Position numbers and translations under genes: made by a program
Assembly: GCA_963736305.1 (NCBI GenBank)
Contig: CAVTOD010000007.1
Span: 62,001 to 126,000 of the forward strand
Length of the DNA stretch: 64,000 nucleotides
Direction of reading: 5' to 3'
Source of the DNA: DASUPK01 sp963736305
GTDB lineage: Bacteria > Actinomycetota > Thermoleophilia > Solirubrobacterales > 70-9
The notes under the pieces: generated by a model
Databases searched by the model: none
The model's input: only the letters and a program-made list of their open reading frames with translations
Told to the model about the DNA's origin: nothing
Shown here: one piece after another, positions 57,608 to 64,000 of the stretch
Layout of the letters: each line of letters begins with the position of its first letter
Numbering within the stretch: the stretch's first letter is position 1

Positions 57608-59986
57608 CTATTCGATGCCGCGCGCCGCGTAGTCCGCGATGGACATAACGGTGAGCTGCGGGTTCACGGTCACCGATGAAGGGAAGACGCTGGCGTCGCA
57701 GACGTAGACGTTCTCCATGCCGTGGACGCGGAAGCGCTCGTCGACGACGCCGTTCGCGGGATCCCGGCTCACGGCGTTGCCGCCCTGTGGATGCGAGGTG
57801 TGCAGTCCGATGTCGGTGTTGTCCCGGACGATTTCATCGAGCTCGTCGACCTGCTCGAGCGAGCTGTACGAGGTGGATCTGAACGTCATCGGCATCACCC
57901 GCAGCGCGCCGCTGGCGAAATGGATCCGGGCGGCCAGCTTCGTCCCCTTCAGCAGCAGCTTCAGGTCCGATTCCTTCGGCTCGTAGTCGAGCTTCATGCC
58001 CTTACCGCGGAAGCCGGGGCGGATCGAGGCATTCGACTGCGAGCCCACGACGACGCCGATGCAGCTCAGGTGGGCATAGCGGCGCATGTTGTGGAAGTGG
58101 TCGGAGAACCAGCCGGGCATCAGCAGCGCCTGGGTGCCGACCGGGTTGAACCAGGACTCGAGGATGAGCTGATCCTCGCCCGTCGGCCGGTAGCCGTGGG
58201 TGATCTGCAGGCCGTCGAAGGAGTCGAGCTTCTCCTCGAAGTCGGCGGTCAGCGGTGCCCCGACGTTGAAGGACAGTCCCTTGCCCGCCCGCTGTCCGCC
58301 GATGTTGCTGCGCTGGAGCAGGAGGCTCGAGGCCAGCGCCCCGCCGGCGACGACCACGGTCTTGGCGGTGACCCGCAGCGACCGGCCGTCCGAGAGCGTG
58401 CACTGGACCTCGGTCGCGCGCTTGCCGCGCGTCCGGATCGAGTCGGCCAGGCATTCGCTGAAGATCCGCACCTCTCCCGGGAAGTCGCGCTGGGCTCGGG
58501 GCAGGATGTTGTCGAGCGCGGAGAGCTTCTTGCCGTACGCACAGCCGATGTTGCAGTAGCCGGACCCGAGGCAGTCCTTGATGTTGGCGTCGACTACGCC
58601 GCCCGCCCCATCGAGGCCGAGCGCTTCGATGCCCTCCGCCATCTTGGTGCCGCCCTTCTGCAGGCGCTTGCTGCCCTCCTGGCTGTAGACGGGCAGCCAC
58701 TCGCGCAGCCGGGCGAACGACTGGCCAAAGCGCTCCGCGTCGATTCCGGCGTCGAGTCCGTCGGGGTCGTTCCAGCGCTGGAGCGTTCGAGGCGGGAGGT
58801 CGTAACAAACGGCGTTGTTGATCACCGTGCTTCCGCCCACGCACTTGCCCTGCAGCACCTGGAAGCGGCTGTCCGTCGACATCTGCAGGCCGCCGTCCGC
58901 GAAAAGGTTCGAGAACTGCACTCGCTCGTCCTCGGTGAAATCTCTGGGATCGACGTGCTTGCCCCCCTCCAGCATCACAACCTCCCGGCCACGCTCCGCG
59001 AGGCGGTATGCGAGCACGGAGCCCGCCGCCCCACTGCCGACGATGGCCACATCGGCGGTGATTCGGTCGGCGTCGACCTCATTGGGCGAGTTGACGTCGA
59101 GCGTCGCCAGCTCGCCGACCTTCTTCATGGCCTTCGGGAAGCGCTTTCTCTTCGAGAACGGCACGTAGCCGGTGGACGAAGCGCTGCGCGGGTCGGCGTA
59201 GTAGCCGATGATCGCCAGCTGCTGGGCGGCTGAGAGGAGCGTCTGGACGAGCTTGCGCAGGGAGCCAGGGAGGCGGCGCTCCACCACGTCCGCGATGAAG
59301 CAGCGCTCGATGAAGGCGAGCCTGCGCTCGGGCGACATCAGCGGGAAGGGAGGCCGCAGCCGGAAGAGGGGATAGACCGTGAGGGCCGACAGCGCGAGCT
59401 TGGACTTCCACTTCTCATGCGCGCTGAACGAGTAGAGGTAGTCGTCGATCCCCGCCGCCACCTGCTCCGGCGTCAGCACCTCGTCCGGGCCGATCACCAA
59501 CACCTCGGCCATCGCCATCGCGGTGTTGTGCTGATGGGGCCATAGGTATTGGAGTCCGTAGCGCCCCTTGACGGCCGAGTGCTGGAGGACGGCGAGCACC
59601 ACCGCGACGAACGCGGCGGCCGCGGCCCAGATCAGCAGCTGCAGGGTGGCGCTCAGGCTGGTGCCGAGCGGCGCGCCGAAGGTGCCCTCGACGCTGTCGT
59701 GGTTGCCGAACGCCAGCATCCCGAGCAGCGCGGCGACGATCAGCACGTGGCCGATGACCACGAGCTGCGCCGCCCAGCCGTTCCGCCGCACGTCGCCGGA
59801 GGCGATGAAGCAGAGAATGCAGAAAAGGCCGTCCTTGGCGAAGGAGTTGGCGACGAACGGGAACTCGGCGGAGGCGAAGAGGCCGAGCACCGGATAGAGC
59901 AGGGCCTGAGCGAGGAAGAAGACCGCGAAGAACCGGAGCGCCAGCTCGAATCGGCGCTCGGGAGCTGTCAGCTCAGGAGCTTGCAC
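57608..59986 (-). CDS. GMC-family oxidoreductase with N-terminal membrane domain
   Basis: This 792-residue protein has an N-terminal region with four membrane helices (about 15-38, 47-63, 73-93, 112-134), a short helical linker (AHEKWKSKLALSALTVYPLF), then a GMC flavoenzyme with FAD motif GSGAAG (317-322), the Cys-rich CLGSGYCNIGCAYGKK motif typical of long-chain alcohol oxidases, and the C-terminal HPQGGNAVSRD / NPQLTVMSIADYAARG active-site region. It likely oxidises a lipophilic alcohol or sterol-like substrate at the membrane. It starts with GTG, overlapping the upstream SnoaL gene by 14 nt. Confidence 0.87.
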   Translation of the reverse strand: MQAPELTAPERRFELALRFFAVFFLAQALLYPVLGLFASAEFPFVANSFAKDGLFCILCFIASGDVRRNGWAAQLVVIGHVLIVAALLGMLAFGNHDSVEGTFGAPLGTSLSATLQLLIWAAAAAFVAVVLAVLQHSAVKGRYGLQYLWPHQHNTAMAMAEVLVIGPDEVLTPEQVAAGIDDYLYSFSAHEKWKSKLALSALTVYPLFRLRPPFPLMSPERRLAFIERCFIADVVERRLPGSLRKLVQTLLSAAQQLAIIGYYADPRSASSTGYVPFSKRKRFPKAMKKVGELATLDVNSPNEVDADRITADVAIVGSGAAGSVLAYRLAERGREVVMLEGGKHVDPRDFTEDERVQFSNLFADGGLQMSTDSRFQVLQGKCVGGSTVINNAVCYDLPPRTLQRWNDPDGLDAGIDAERFGQSFARLREWLPVYSQEGSKRLQKGGTKMAEGIEALGLDGAGGVVDANIKDCLGSGYCNIGCAYGKKLSALDNILPRAQRDFPGEVRIFSECLADSIRTRGKRATEVQCTLSDGRSLRVTAKTVVVAGGALASSLLLQRSNIGGQRAGKGLSFNVGAPLTADFEEKLDSFDGLQITHGYRPTGEDQLILESWFNPVGTQALLMPGWFSDHFHNMRRYAHLSCIGVVVGSQSNASIRPGFRGKGMKLDYEPKESDLKLLLKGTKLAARIHFASGALRVMPMTFRSTSYSSLEQVDELDEIVRDNTDIGLHTSHPQGGNAVSRDPANGVVDERFRVHGMENVYVCDASVFPSSVTVNPQLTVMSIADYAARGIE

Positions 59987-60386
59987 TGGTGCGATCGCCG
60001 CGGACTGCGCTGAGCGCGACGCTGCGATCGTAGTACTCGCGCACGCGGATGCAGCTCCCGTCCTCGAAGTCGAATACCTGAATCACCCGGTCGGAGATCT
60101 CGAGGCCGCTGTGCTCGCCGCGCCCCTGGCGGCGGGCGACCACCACGACCGACTGGCCGATGTCGATCAGCTCCTCGATCTTGAAGTTGAGCTGGCCGAC
60201 GGCAGCTCTCCACTGGGACCAGTAGCGCTCGACGCCCTCGTAGCCGCGGTAGGTGCCGGGGTCGGGGTCCTCCTCGGGCGTGATCCACTCCACCTCGGGC
60301 GACATGTGCTCGAGTACCCAGTTGCGATCGCCCGAGTTCCAGGCGTCGTAACCCTGTTCCACAAGCTGTACGAGCTCCTTCGACAT
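59973..60386 (-). CDS. SnoaL/NTF2-like protein
   Basis: This 137-residue alpha+beta barrel-cone protein (AWNSGDRNWVLEHMSPEVEW; WRAAVGQLNFKIEELIDIG; FDFEDGSCIRVREYYDRSVAL). Related SnoaL-like proteins are isomerases, cyclases or binders of small lipids. It overlaps the GMC gene, suggesting a shared substrate. The start at ATG 60386 has AAGGAGAGG upstream. A truncated copy lies on the far side of the GMC gene. Confidence 0.83.
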   Translation of the reverse strand: MSKELVQLVEQGYDAWNSGDRNWVLEHMSPEVEWITPEEDPDPGTYRGYEGVERYWSQWRAAVGQLNFKIEELIDIGQSVVVVARRQGRGEHSGLEISDRVIQVFDFEDGSCIRVREYYDRSVALSAVRGDRTSASS

Positions 60387-60464
60387 CTCCCCTCTCCTTG
60401 GAAGTGAGTATCTCAGTCCATGCGGCACTACGCTTGGCGGGAGCAGACCTGAAAGGGGCCTGGC

Positions 60465-60830
60465 ATGAGGTTGACGGTGAGACTCGCGGCGCCTGTGGCG
60501 GCGATTGTCTGTGCAGGGCTCGCTGGCCCGGCGGTCGCCGGGAAGTCGGCTTCCAGCAAGGTGACGCTCAAGCTCGCCGGCGGACCTCCCTTCCACGGCC
60601 GGGTGACCAGCGAGGAGCAGGCCTGCATCCCGAACCGGAAGGTCCTTCTGATCGAAGTTGCTCCCGCGCGAGGGCCGATCGACTACGCCGACAACCGCAC
60701 CAACGGCAGGGGCAAATGGGTCTTCAGCTCCGAGCTCCAGGGAGCGACCGTGGTTCAGGCGAAGGTGACGCAGTCCAAGGCGAGCGGCGTGACCTGCAGG
60801 TCCGCGCTCTCACCCGCGAAGGGCCTCTAA
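60465..60830 (+). CDS. Small secreted protein
   Basis: This 121-residue protein has a signal peptide (LAAPVAAIVCAGLAGPAVAG, cleavage near AVA-G). The mature beta-rich region has two Cys (in QACIPNRK and VTCRSA) that could form a disulfide, and a carboxypeptidase-regulatory-like pattern (VLLIEVAPARGPIDYADNRTNGRGKW). Family unknown. Its stop overlaps the sufU stop on the opposite strand. Confidence 0.65.
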   Translation: MRLTVRLAAPVAAIVCAGLAGPAVAGKSASSKVTLKLAGGPPFHGRVTSEEQACIPNRKVLLIEVAPARGPIDYADNRTNGRGKWVFSSELQGATVVQAKVTQSKASGVTCRSALSPAKGL

Positions 60831-61252
60831 AGAGCGCCGGCCTCGGCCGGGTCGCCCTGCTCGCCCTCGTCCTCCCAGTCGGCCGGCTTGCCGAGGCTGG
60901 CGCCCTTGACGACCTTGAGGCCGAGCATCGCGCACTTCATCCGCGTCGCCGAGATGTCGATGCCGAGCAGATCGAGCACGAAGTCCTTCGGCAGCGCGAG
61001 GATTTCCTGCCGCGTCAGCCCCTCGAGCTCGTCGGTCAGAAGCGAGGTGGCCGCGGTCGAAATCGCGCAGCCCGCGCCCTCGAAGGCCACCTCGGCGACC
61101 TTGCCGTCGGAGTCGAGCTTCAGGAAGACGTGCTGCTCATCGCCGCAGAAGGGATTGTTGTCCTCGAACTCGAGGTCGAACTCGTCCAGGCGGCCGAAGT
61201 GATGGGGCCGCTTGTAGTGCTCGAGGATCTGGTCTCGGTAGAGCTCGTCCAT
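60827..61252 (-). CDS. sufU: SufU, sulfur transfer protein
   Basis: This 141-residue IscU/SufU-fold protein has C36 (NPFCGDE), D38, C62 (GAGCAIS) and C107 (RMKCAML), the zinc/sulfur ligands of SufU. In SufU systems it accepts sulfur from SufS and passes it to SufBCD. Encoded after sufS with a 22-nt gap. Confidence 0.93.
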   Translation of the reverse strand: MDELYRDQILEHYKRPHHFGRLDEFDLEFEDNNPFCGDEQHVFLKLDSDGKVAEVAFEGAGCAISTAATSLLTDELEGLTRQEILALPKDFVLDLLGIDISATRMKCAMLGLKVVKGASLGKPADWEDEGEQGDPAEAGAL

Positions 61253-61274
61253 GTCTTCAACCGTAGCGAGCGAC

Positions 61275-62531
61275 CTAGAGCTCGAAGACGCGTCGGACGT
61301 CTAGCAGCGCGTCGATCAGCCGGTCGACCTCGGCTCGGGTGTTGTAGACGGCGAAGCTGGCCCGCGTCGTGGCAGGAACGCCGAGCCGCTGCATCAGGAC
61401 CTGGGCGCAGTGGTGGCCTGCTCTCACCGCGACGCCGTGGCGGTCGAGGATCTCGGAGATGTCGTGGGCGTGGACGCCGTCCATGGCGAACGAGACGATC
61501 CCGCCGCGGTCATCTCCGGGTGGCGGGCCGAACACCGTCAGTCCGGGGACCTCGGCGAGGCGCTCGAGGGCATAGCCGGTGAGCTCGACCTCGGCGGCGT
61601 GCACGGCGGGCAACCCGAGCTCCTCGAGCCAGCGGATCGCGGCTCCGAAGCCGATGGCCTGCGCGATCGGCGGGGTGCCGCCCTCGAACTTTGCGGGCAG
61701 GCTCGCCCAGGTGATCAGCTCCTTGGTGACCTTCTGGATCATCGAGCCGCCGCCGATGAACGGAGGCATCTCCTCGAGCAGCTCGCGGCGGCCGAAGAGC
61801 GCGCCGACGCCGGTGGGCCCGTAGACCTTGTGGGCCGTGACGGCGTAGAAGTCGGCGCCGAGCTCGGCCATGTCGAGCTCGAGCTTGGGCGCCGCCTGCG
61901 CGCCGTCGACCACCAGCAGCGCTCCGGCGTCATGCGCCATCCGAGCGATCTCTGCGATCGGGTTGATCGTCCCCAGCACGTTCGAGACGTGAGTGATGCA
62001 GACCAGCTTCGGGCCCCGCTCGAGCAGCGCGGCGAAAGCGTCCATGTCGAGCCGGCCGTCGTCGTCGATCGGCGCCCAATCGAGATGGGCTTCCTTCTCC
62101 TGGGCAACCTGGTACCAGGGGACGACGTTCGAGTGGTGCTCCATCTCGGTGATCACGATCCGGTCCCCGGCCGAGAGGTTCGCCCGCCCCCAGGAGTACG
62201 CGACCAGGTTGAGCGCCTCGGTCGCGTTGCGGACGAAGACCACCTCGCGGCGGTCGGCACCCAGGTGCGAGGCGACGCTGACGCGCGCCTCCTCGTACAG
62301 AGCGGTGGCCTCCTCCGAGAGCGTGTGAACGCCGCGATGGACGTTGGCGTTGTGCTCGCGGTAGTAGCGGTCGAGTGCGTCGATCACGGCGAGGGGCTTC
62401 TGGGAGGTCGCCCCGTTGTCGAGGTAGGCGAGCGGCTCGCCGTGAATCTCGCGAGCGAGGATCGGGAACTCGCTCCGGATCTCTTCGATGGAGCGAGGCA
62501 GTGAGGGGGCGGTTGTCGCCGTCGGCTCCAT
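61275..62531 (-). CDS. sufS: SufS cysteine desulfurase
   Basis: This 418-residue PLP enzyme has AYLDNGATSQKP, NVHRGVHTLS, EHHSNVVPW, the PLP Lys K235 in TAHKVYGPTG, the EGGTPP loop and the catalytic Cys C375 in RAGHHCAQ. It removes sulfur from cysteine for cluster assembly. ATG 62531 lies 10 nt after the sufC stop. Confidence 0.95.
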   Translation of the reverse strand: MEPTATTAPSLPRSIEEIRSEFPILAREIHGEPLAYLDNGATSQKPLAVIDALDRYYREHNANVHRGVHTLSEEATALYEEARVSVASHLGADRREVVFVRNATEALNLVAYSWGRANLSAGDRIVITEMEHHSNVVPWYQVAQEKEAHLDWAPIDDDGRLDMDAFAALLERGPKLVCITHVSNVLGTINPIAEIARMAHDAGALLVVDGAQAAPKLELDMAELGADFYAVTAHKVYGPTGVGALFGRRELLEEMPPFIGGGSMIQKVTKELITWASLPAKFEGGTPPIAQAIGFGAAIRWLEELGLPAVHAAEVELTGYALERLAEVPGLTVFGPPPGDDRGGIVSFAMDGVHAHDISEILDRHGVAVRAGHHCAQVLMQRLGVPATTRASFAVYNTRAEVDRLIDALLDVRRVFEL

Positions 62532-62541
62532 CGTCGGATAC

Positions 62542-63312
62542 CTACGCGGCGGCGCCGGCCTCCACCTCGTCCTTGATCCAGCCATAGCCCTTCTCCTCGA
62601 GCTGCGTGACGAGCTCGGGCCCGCCCTCCTTGACGATGCGGCCGTCGTAGAGGACGTGCACCGCGTCCGGCTTGATCAGGTGGAGGATGCGCTGGTAGTG
62701 GGTGATGATCAGGACGCCCATCCCGGGGCCGGCGAACTTGTTGACGCCCTTGGCCACCACCTGCAGGGCGTCGATGTCGAGGCCGGAGTCGGTCTCGTCG
62801 AGCACCGCCATCGCGGGCTGGAGCATCGCGAGCTGGAGGATCTCCATGCGCTTCTTCTCGCCGCCCGAGAAGCCCTCGTTGAGGTATCGCGACGAGAAGT
62901 CCTTGGGGATGTTCGTGAGCGCCATCGCCTCCTCGGCCTCCTTGCGAAAGTCCTTCAGCTTCACCGGCTCCTCACCGGCGGCCTCGCGGTGGGAGTTGAC
63001 GATCATCCGCAGGTACTTTGCGACGGTCACCCCGGGGATCGCGACCGGATACTGAAACGCCATGAAGAGGCCCATCCGGGAGCGCTCGTCCGGGGCCGCC
63101 TCCGTGATGTCCTCGCCCTTGAAGGTGATCGTCCCCTCGGTCACCTCGAGGCTCGGGTGTCCCATGATCGCGTTCGCCAGAGTGGACTTGCCGGAGCCGT
63201 TCGGCCCCATCAGGGCGTGAATGCTGCCGCTGTCGACGTCGAGGCTGACGCCCTTGAGGATCTGCTTGCCCTCGGCGGTCACGTGCAGGTTGCGGATCTC
63301 GAGCTCTGCCAA
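62542..63312 (-). CDS. sufC: SufC, ABC-type ATPase of the Fe-S scaffold
   Basis: This 256-residue protein has Walker A GPNGSGKST (36-44), the SufC-type FMAFQYPVAIPGV, signature FSGGEKKRMEILQ and Walker B VLDETDSGLD. It powers the SufBCD complex. No ATG or GTG lies near the natural N-terminus; TTG 63312 has CAGGAG with 6-7 nt spacing and gives AELEIRNLHV, the normal start. Confidence 0.94.
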   Translation of the reverse strand: MAELEIRNLHVTAEGKQILKGVSLDVDSGSIHALMGPNGSGKSTLANAIMGHPSLEVTEGTITFKGEDITEAAPDERSRMGLFMAFQYPVAIPGVTVAKYLRMIVNSHREAAGEEPVKLKDFRKEAEEAMALTNIPKDFSSRYLNEGFSGGEKKRMEILQLAMLQPAMAVLDETDSGLDIDALQVVAKGVNKFAGPGMGVLIITHYQRILHLIKPDAVHVLYDGRIVKEGGPELVTQLEEKGYGWIKDEVEAGAAA

Positions 63313-63341
63313 TTGGGACTCCTGTTTCGTTCGAAGTTGTC

Positions 63342-63818
63342 CTACGCCGCGACGTGTGCGGCGGCCTTGGGAGCGGATGCGGCCGTGTGGTCCGAGAACT
63401 CGACCAGCTCGGCGAGCGTCGTGCCGGCGAGCGCCTTGGTGACGCCGCCCTGCACCCGCGTCCAGAGAAGCTTGGTTGCGCATGCCCGGTCGCCGTCGCT
63501 CTCATGCGAGCACGAGACCTTGCCCTCGGCGTCGGGCTCGAAGCACTCCATGGGCGCGATCGCCCCCTCGAGCGCCTGGACCACCTCGAGCATCTCGATC
63601 TGATCGGCGGGGCGCCCGAGCTGGTAGCCGCCGTGCGCGCCGCGCTGGCTCTCGACCAGCCCGGCCTTGCGCAGCTTGGCGACGAGGTGCTCGAGATAGG
63701 AGAGGGGGAGCCTCTCCGATTCGGCGACGGCGCTGAGGGCGACCGGAACGCCTTCCTCCTGGCGGCCCAGCTCGACCATCAGCCGAACGCCGTATTCAGC
63801 TCGGGTTGAAAACAGCAT
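63342..63818 (-). CDS. Rrf2-family Fe-S-sensing repressor
   Basis: This 158-residue protein has the Rrf2 winged helix (LFSTRAEYGVRLMVELG ... LPLSYLEHLVAKLRKAGLVESQRGAHGGY) and three Cys (C92, C103, C113) placed as in IscR/SufR-type proteins that hold an Fe-S cluster. As first gene of the sufC-S-U operon it probably controls suf expression. A TAGGAT box lies 9 nt before the ATG. Confidence 0.9.
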   Translation of the reverse strand: MLFSTRAEYGVRLMVELGRQEEGVPVALSAVAESERLPLSYLEHLVAKLRKAGLVESQRGAHGGYQLGRPADQIEMLEVVQALEGAIAPMECFEPDAEGKVSCSHESDGDRACATKLLWTRVQGGVTKALAGTTLAELVEFSDHTAASAPKAAAHVAA

Positions 63819-63846
63819 CGCCAGGAAATCCTAGCGGAATGGTCGG

Positions 63847-64000
63847 TTATGCCGGGTGGTCGTTTCCCTGCGAGCGCGCGACCACTCCGCGCAGGACGTC
63901 CCGGAAGGTGGCGTAGTTCCTGCCGCCGATCGCCTTGGCGTGACGGGCCTCGATGTCGGCGACGATCTCGTCGCCCCGCACGGTCTGCTCGAGGCCTTTC
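63847..64000 (-). CDS. C-terminal end of a MarR-like regulator (partial)
   Basis: The last 51 residues before a TAA (63847-63849) read KGLEQTVRGDEIVADIEARH, then an Ala/Gly-rich helix and FRDVLRGVVARSQGND. The helical pattern resembles the C-terminal dimerisation helices of MarR-type proteins (E.. IEARH ... Y..FR..L). The 5' part lies beyond the window, so the call is tentative. Confidence 0.45.
   Translation of the reverse strand, partial: KGLEQTVRGDEIVADIEARHAKAIGGRNYATFRDVLRGVVARSQGNDHPA

Noticed and set aside
1..64000. CRISPR arrays, tRNA and rRNA genes, prophage
   Set aside because: No regularly spaced direct repeats, tRNA-like cloverleaf sequences, rRNA segments or phage structural genes were seen on reading both strands.

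Overview
The window comes from a very GC-rich bacterial chromosome. Gene content (SUF system with SufU, AddAB-type recombination nuclease, MarP-like protease, WS/DGAT acyltransferase, DUF3367-type glycosyltransferase, LemA/DUF2207 pair) and the many apparently leaderless genes starting with GTG or ATG point to an actinobacterium, most likely of the class Thermoleophilia (Solirubrobacterales/Gaiellales-like). That placement is inference from content and style, not from a marker gene. I see no rRNA, tRNA, CRISPR array or phage region, and no gene-free stretch longer than 300 bases.

Layout. 1-329: end of a universal stress protein. 326-2711 (minus): two-component system plus a small membrane protein. 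2852-7146 (plus): a tightly coupled redox locus with four small exported or anchored Ser/Thr/Pro/Gly-rich proteins, a di-heme ferric-reductase-like membrane protein, a ferredoxin reductase, a [3Fe-4S]-type ferredoxin and an ApbE flavin transferase. 7208-9213: a GAF-SpoIIE-HATPase protein and a STAS protein (sigma-factor partner switching). 9252-10298: a complete IS481-family element with target duplication. 10300-15815: FHA, SRPBCC, lipoprotein, small membrane protein, penicillin-binding protein and MarP-like protease. 15885-23470: HxlR regulator, then an addB-addA-GGCT operon on the minus strand. 23623-26225: small unknowns, HAD, FxsA and a DUF59 protein. 26255-37152: a surface-polysaccharide cluster (methyltransferases, a huge GT-C-like membrane protein, flippase, GT2, GT4). 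37284-41730: ROK regulator plus a monosaccharide ABC transporter. 41797-43004: broken subtilisin-like gene. 43001-50234: WS/DGAT, ispH, a cysteine-less redoxin, a PqqC/TenA-like protein, a cupredoxin-like protein with a polytopic partner, and small membrane proteins. 50474-63818: metal and Fe-S biology (ZIP transporter, Fur with a Fur box, sufD, sufB, Rieske ferredoxin; then sufU, sufS, sufC, Rrf2), split by a LemA/DUF2207 pair and a GMC-oxidoreductase block. 63847-64000: end of a MarR-like gene.

The most interesting signals are at nucleotide level. (1) A 160-161 nt element occurs twice, in sense orientation directly before the marP-like gene (14489-14649) and before sufD (52923-53082). Both copies have long terminal inverted repeats, conserved internal blocks and compensatory changes in the outer arms, so I propose an unrecognised structured cis-regulatory RNA or, less likely, a MITE. 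(2) A 36-nt hairpin-plus-tail element lies just downstream of stop codons at 12534 and 49707, with a related copy at 9201. (3) About a dozen genes show a TANNNT box 6-10 nt before the start codon. This supports leaderless transcription and reveals non-standard starts (CTG, TTG). One sensor kinase appears to start at ATA overlapping the stop of its response regulator.
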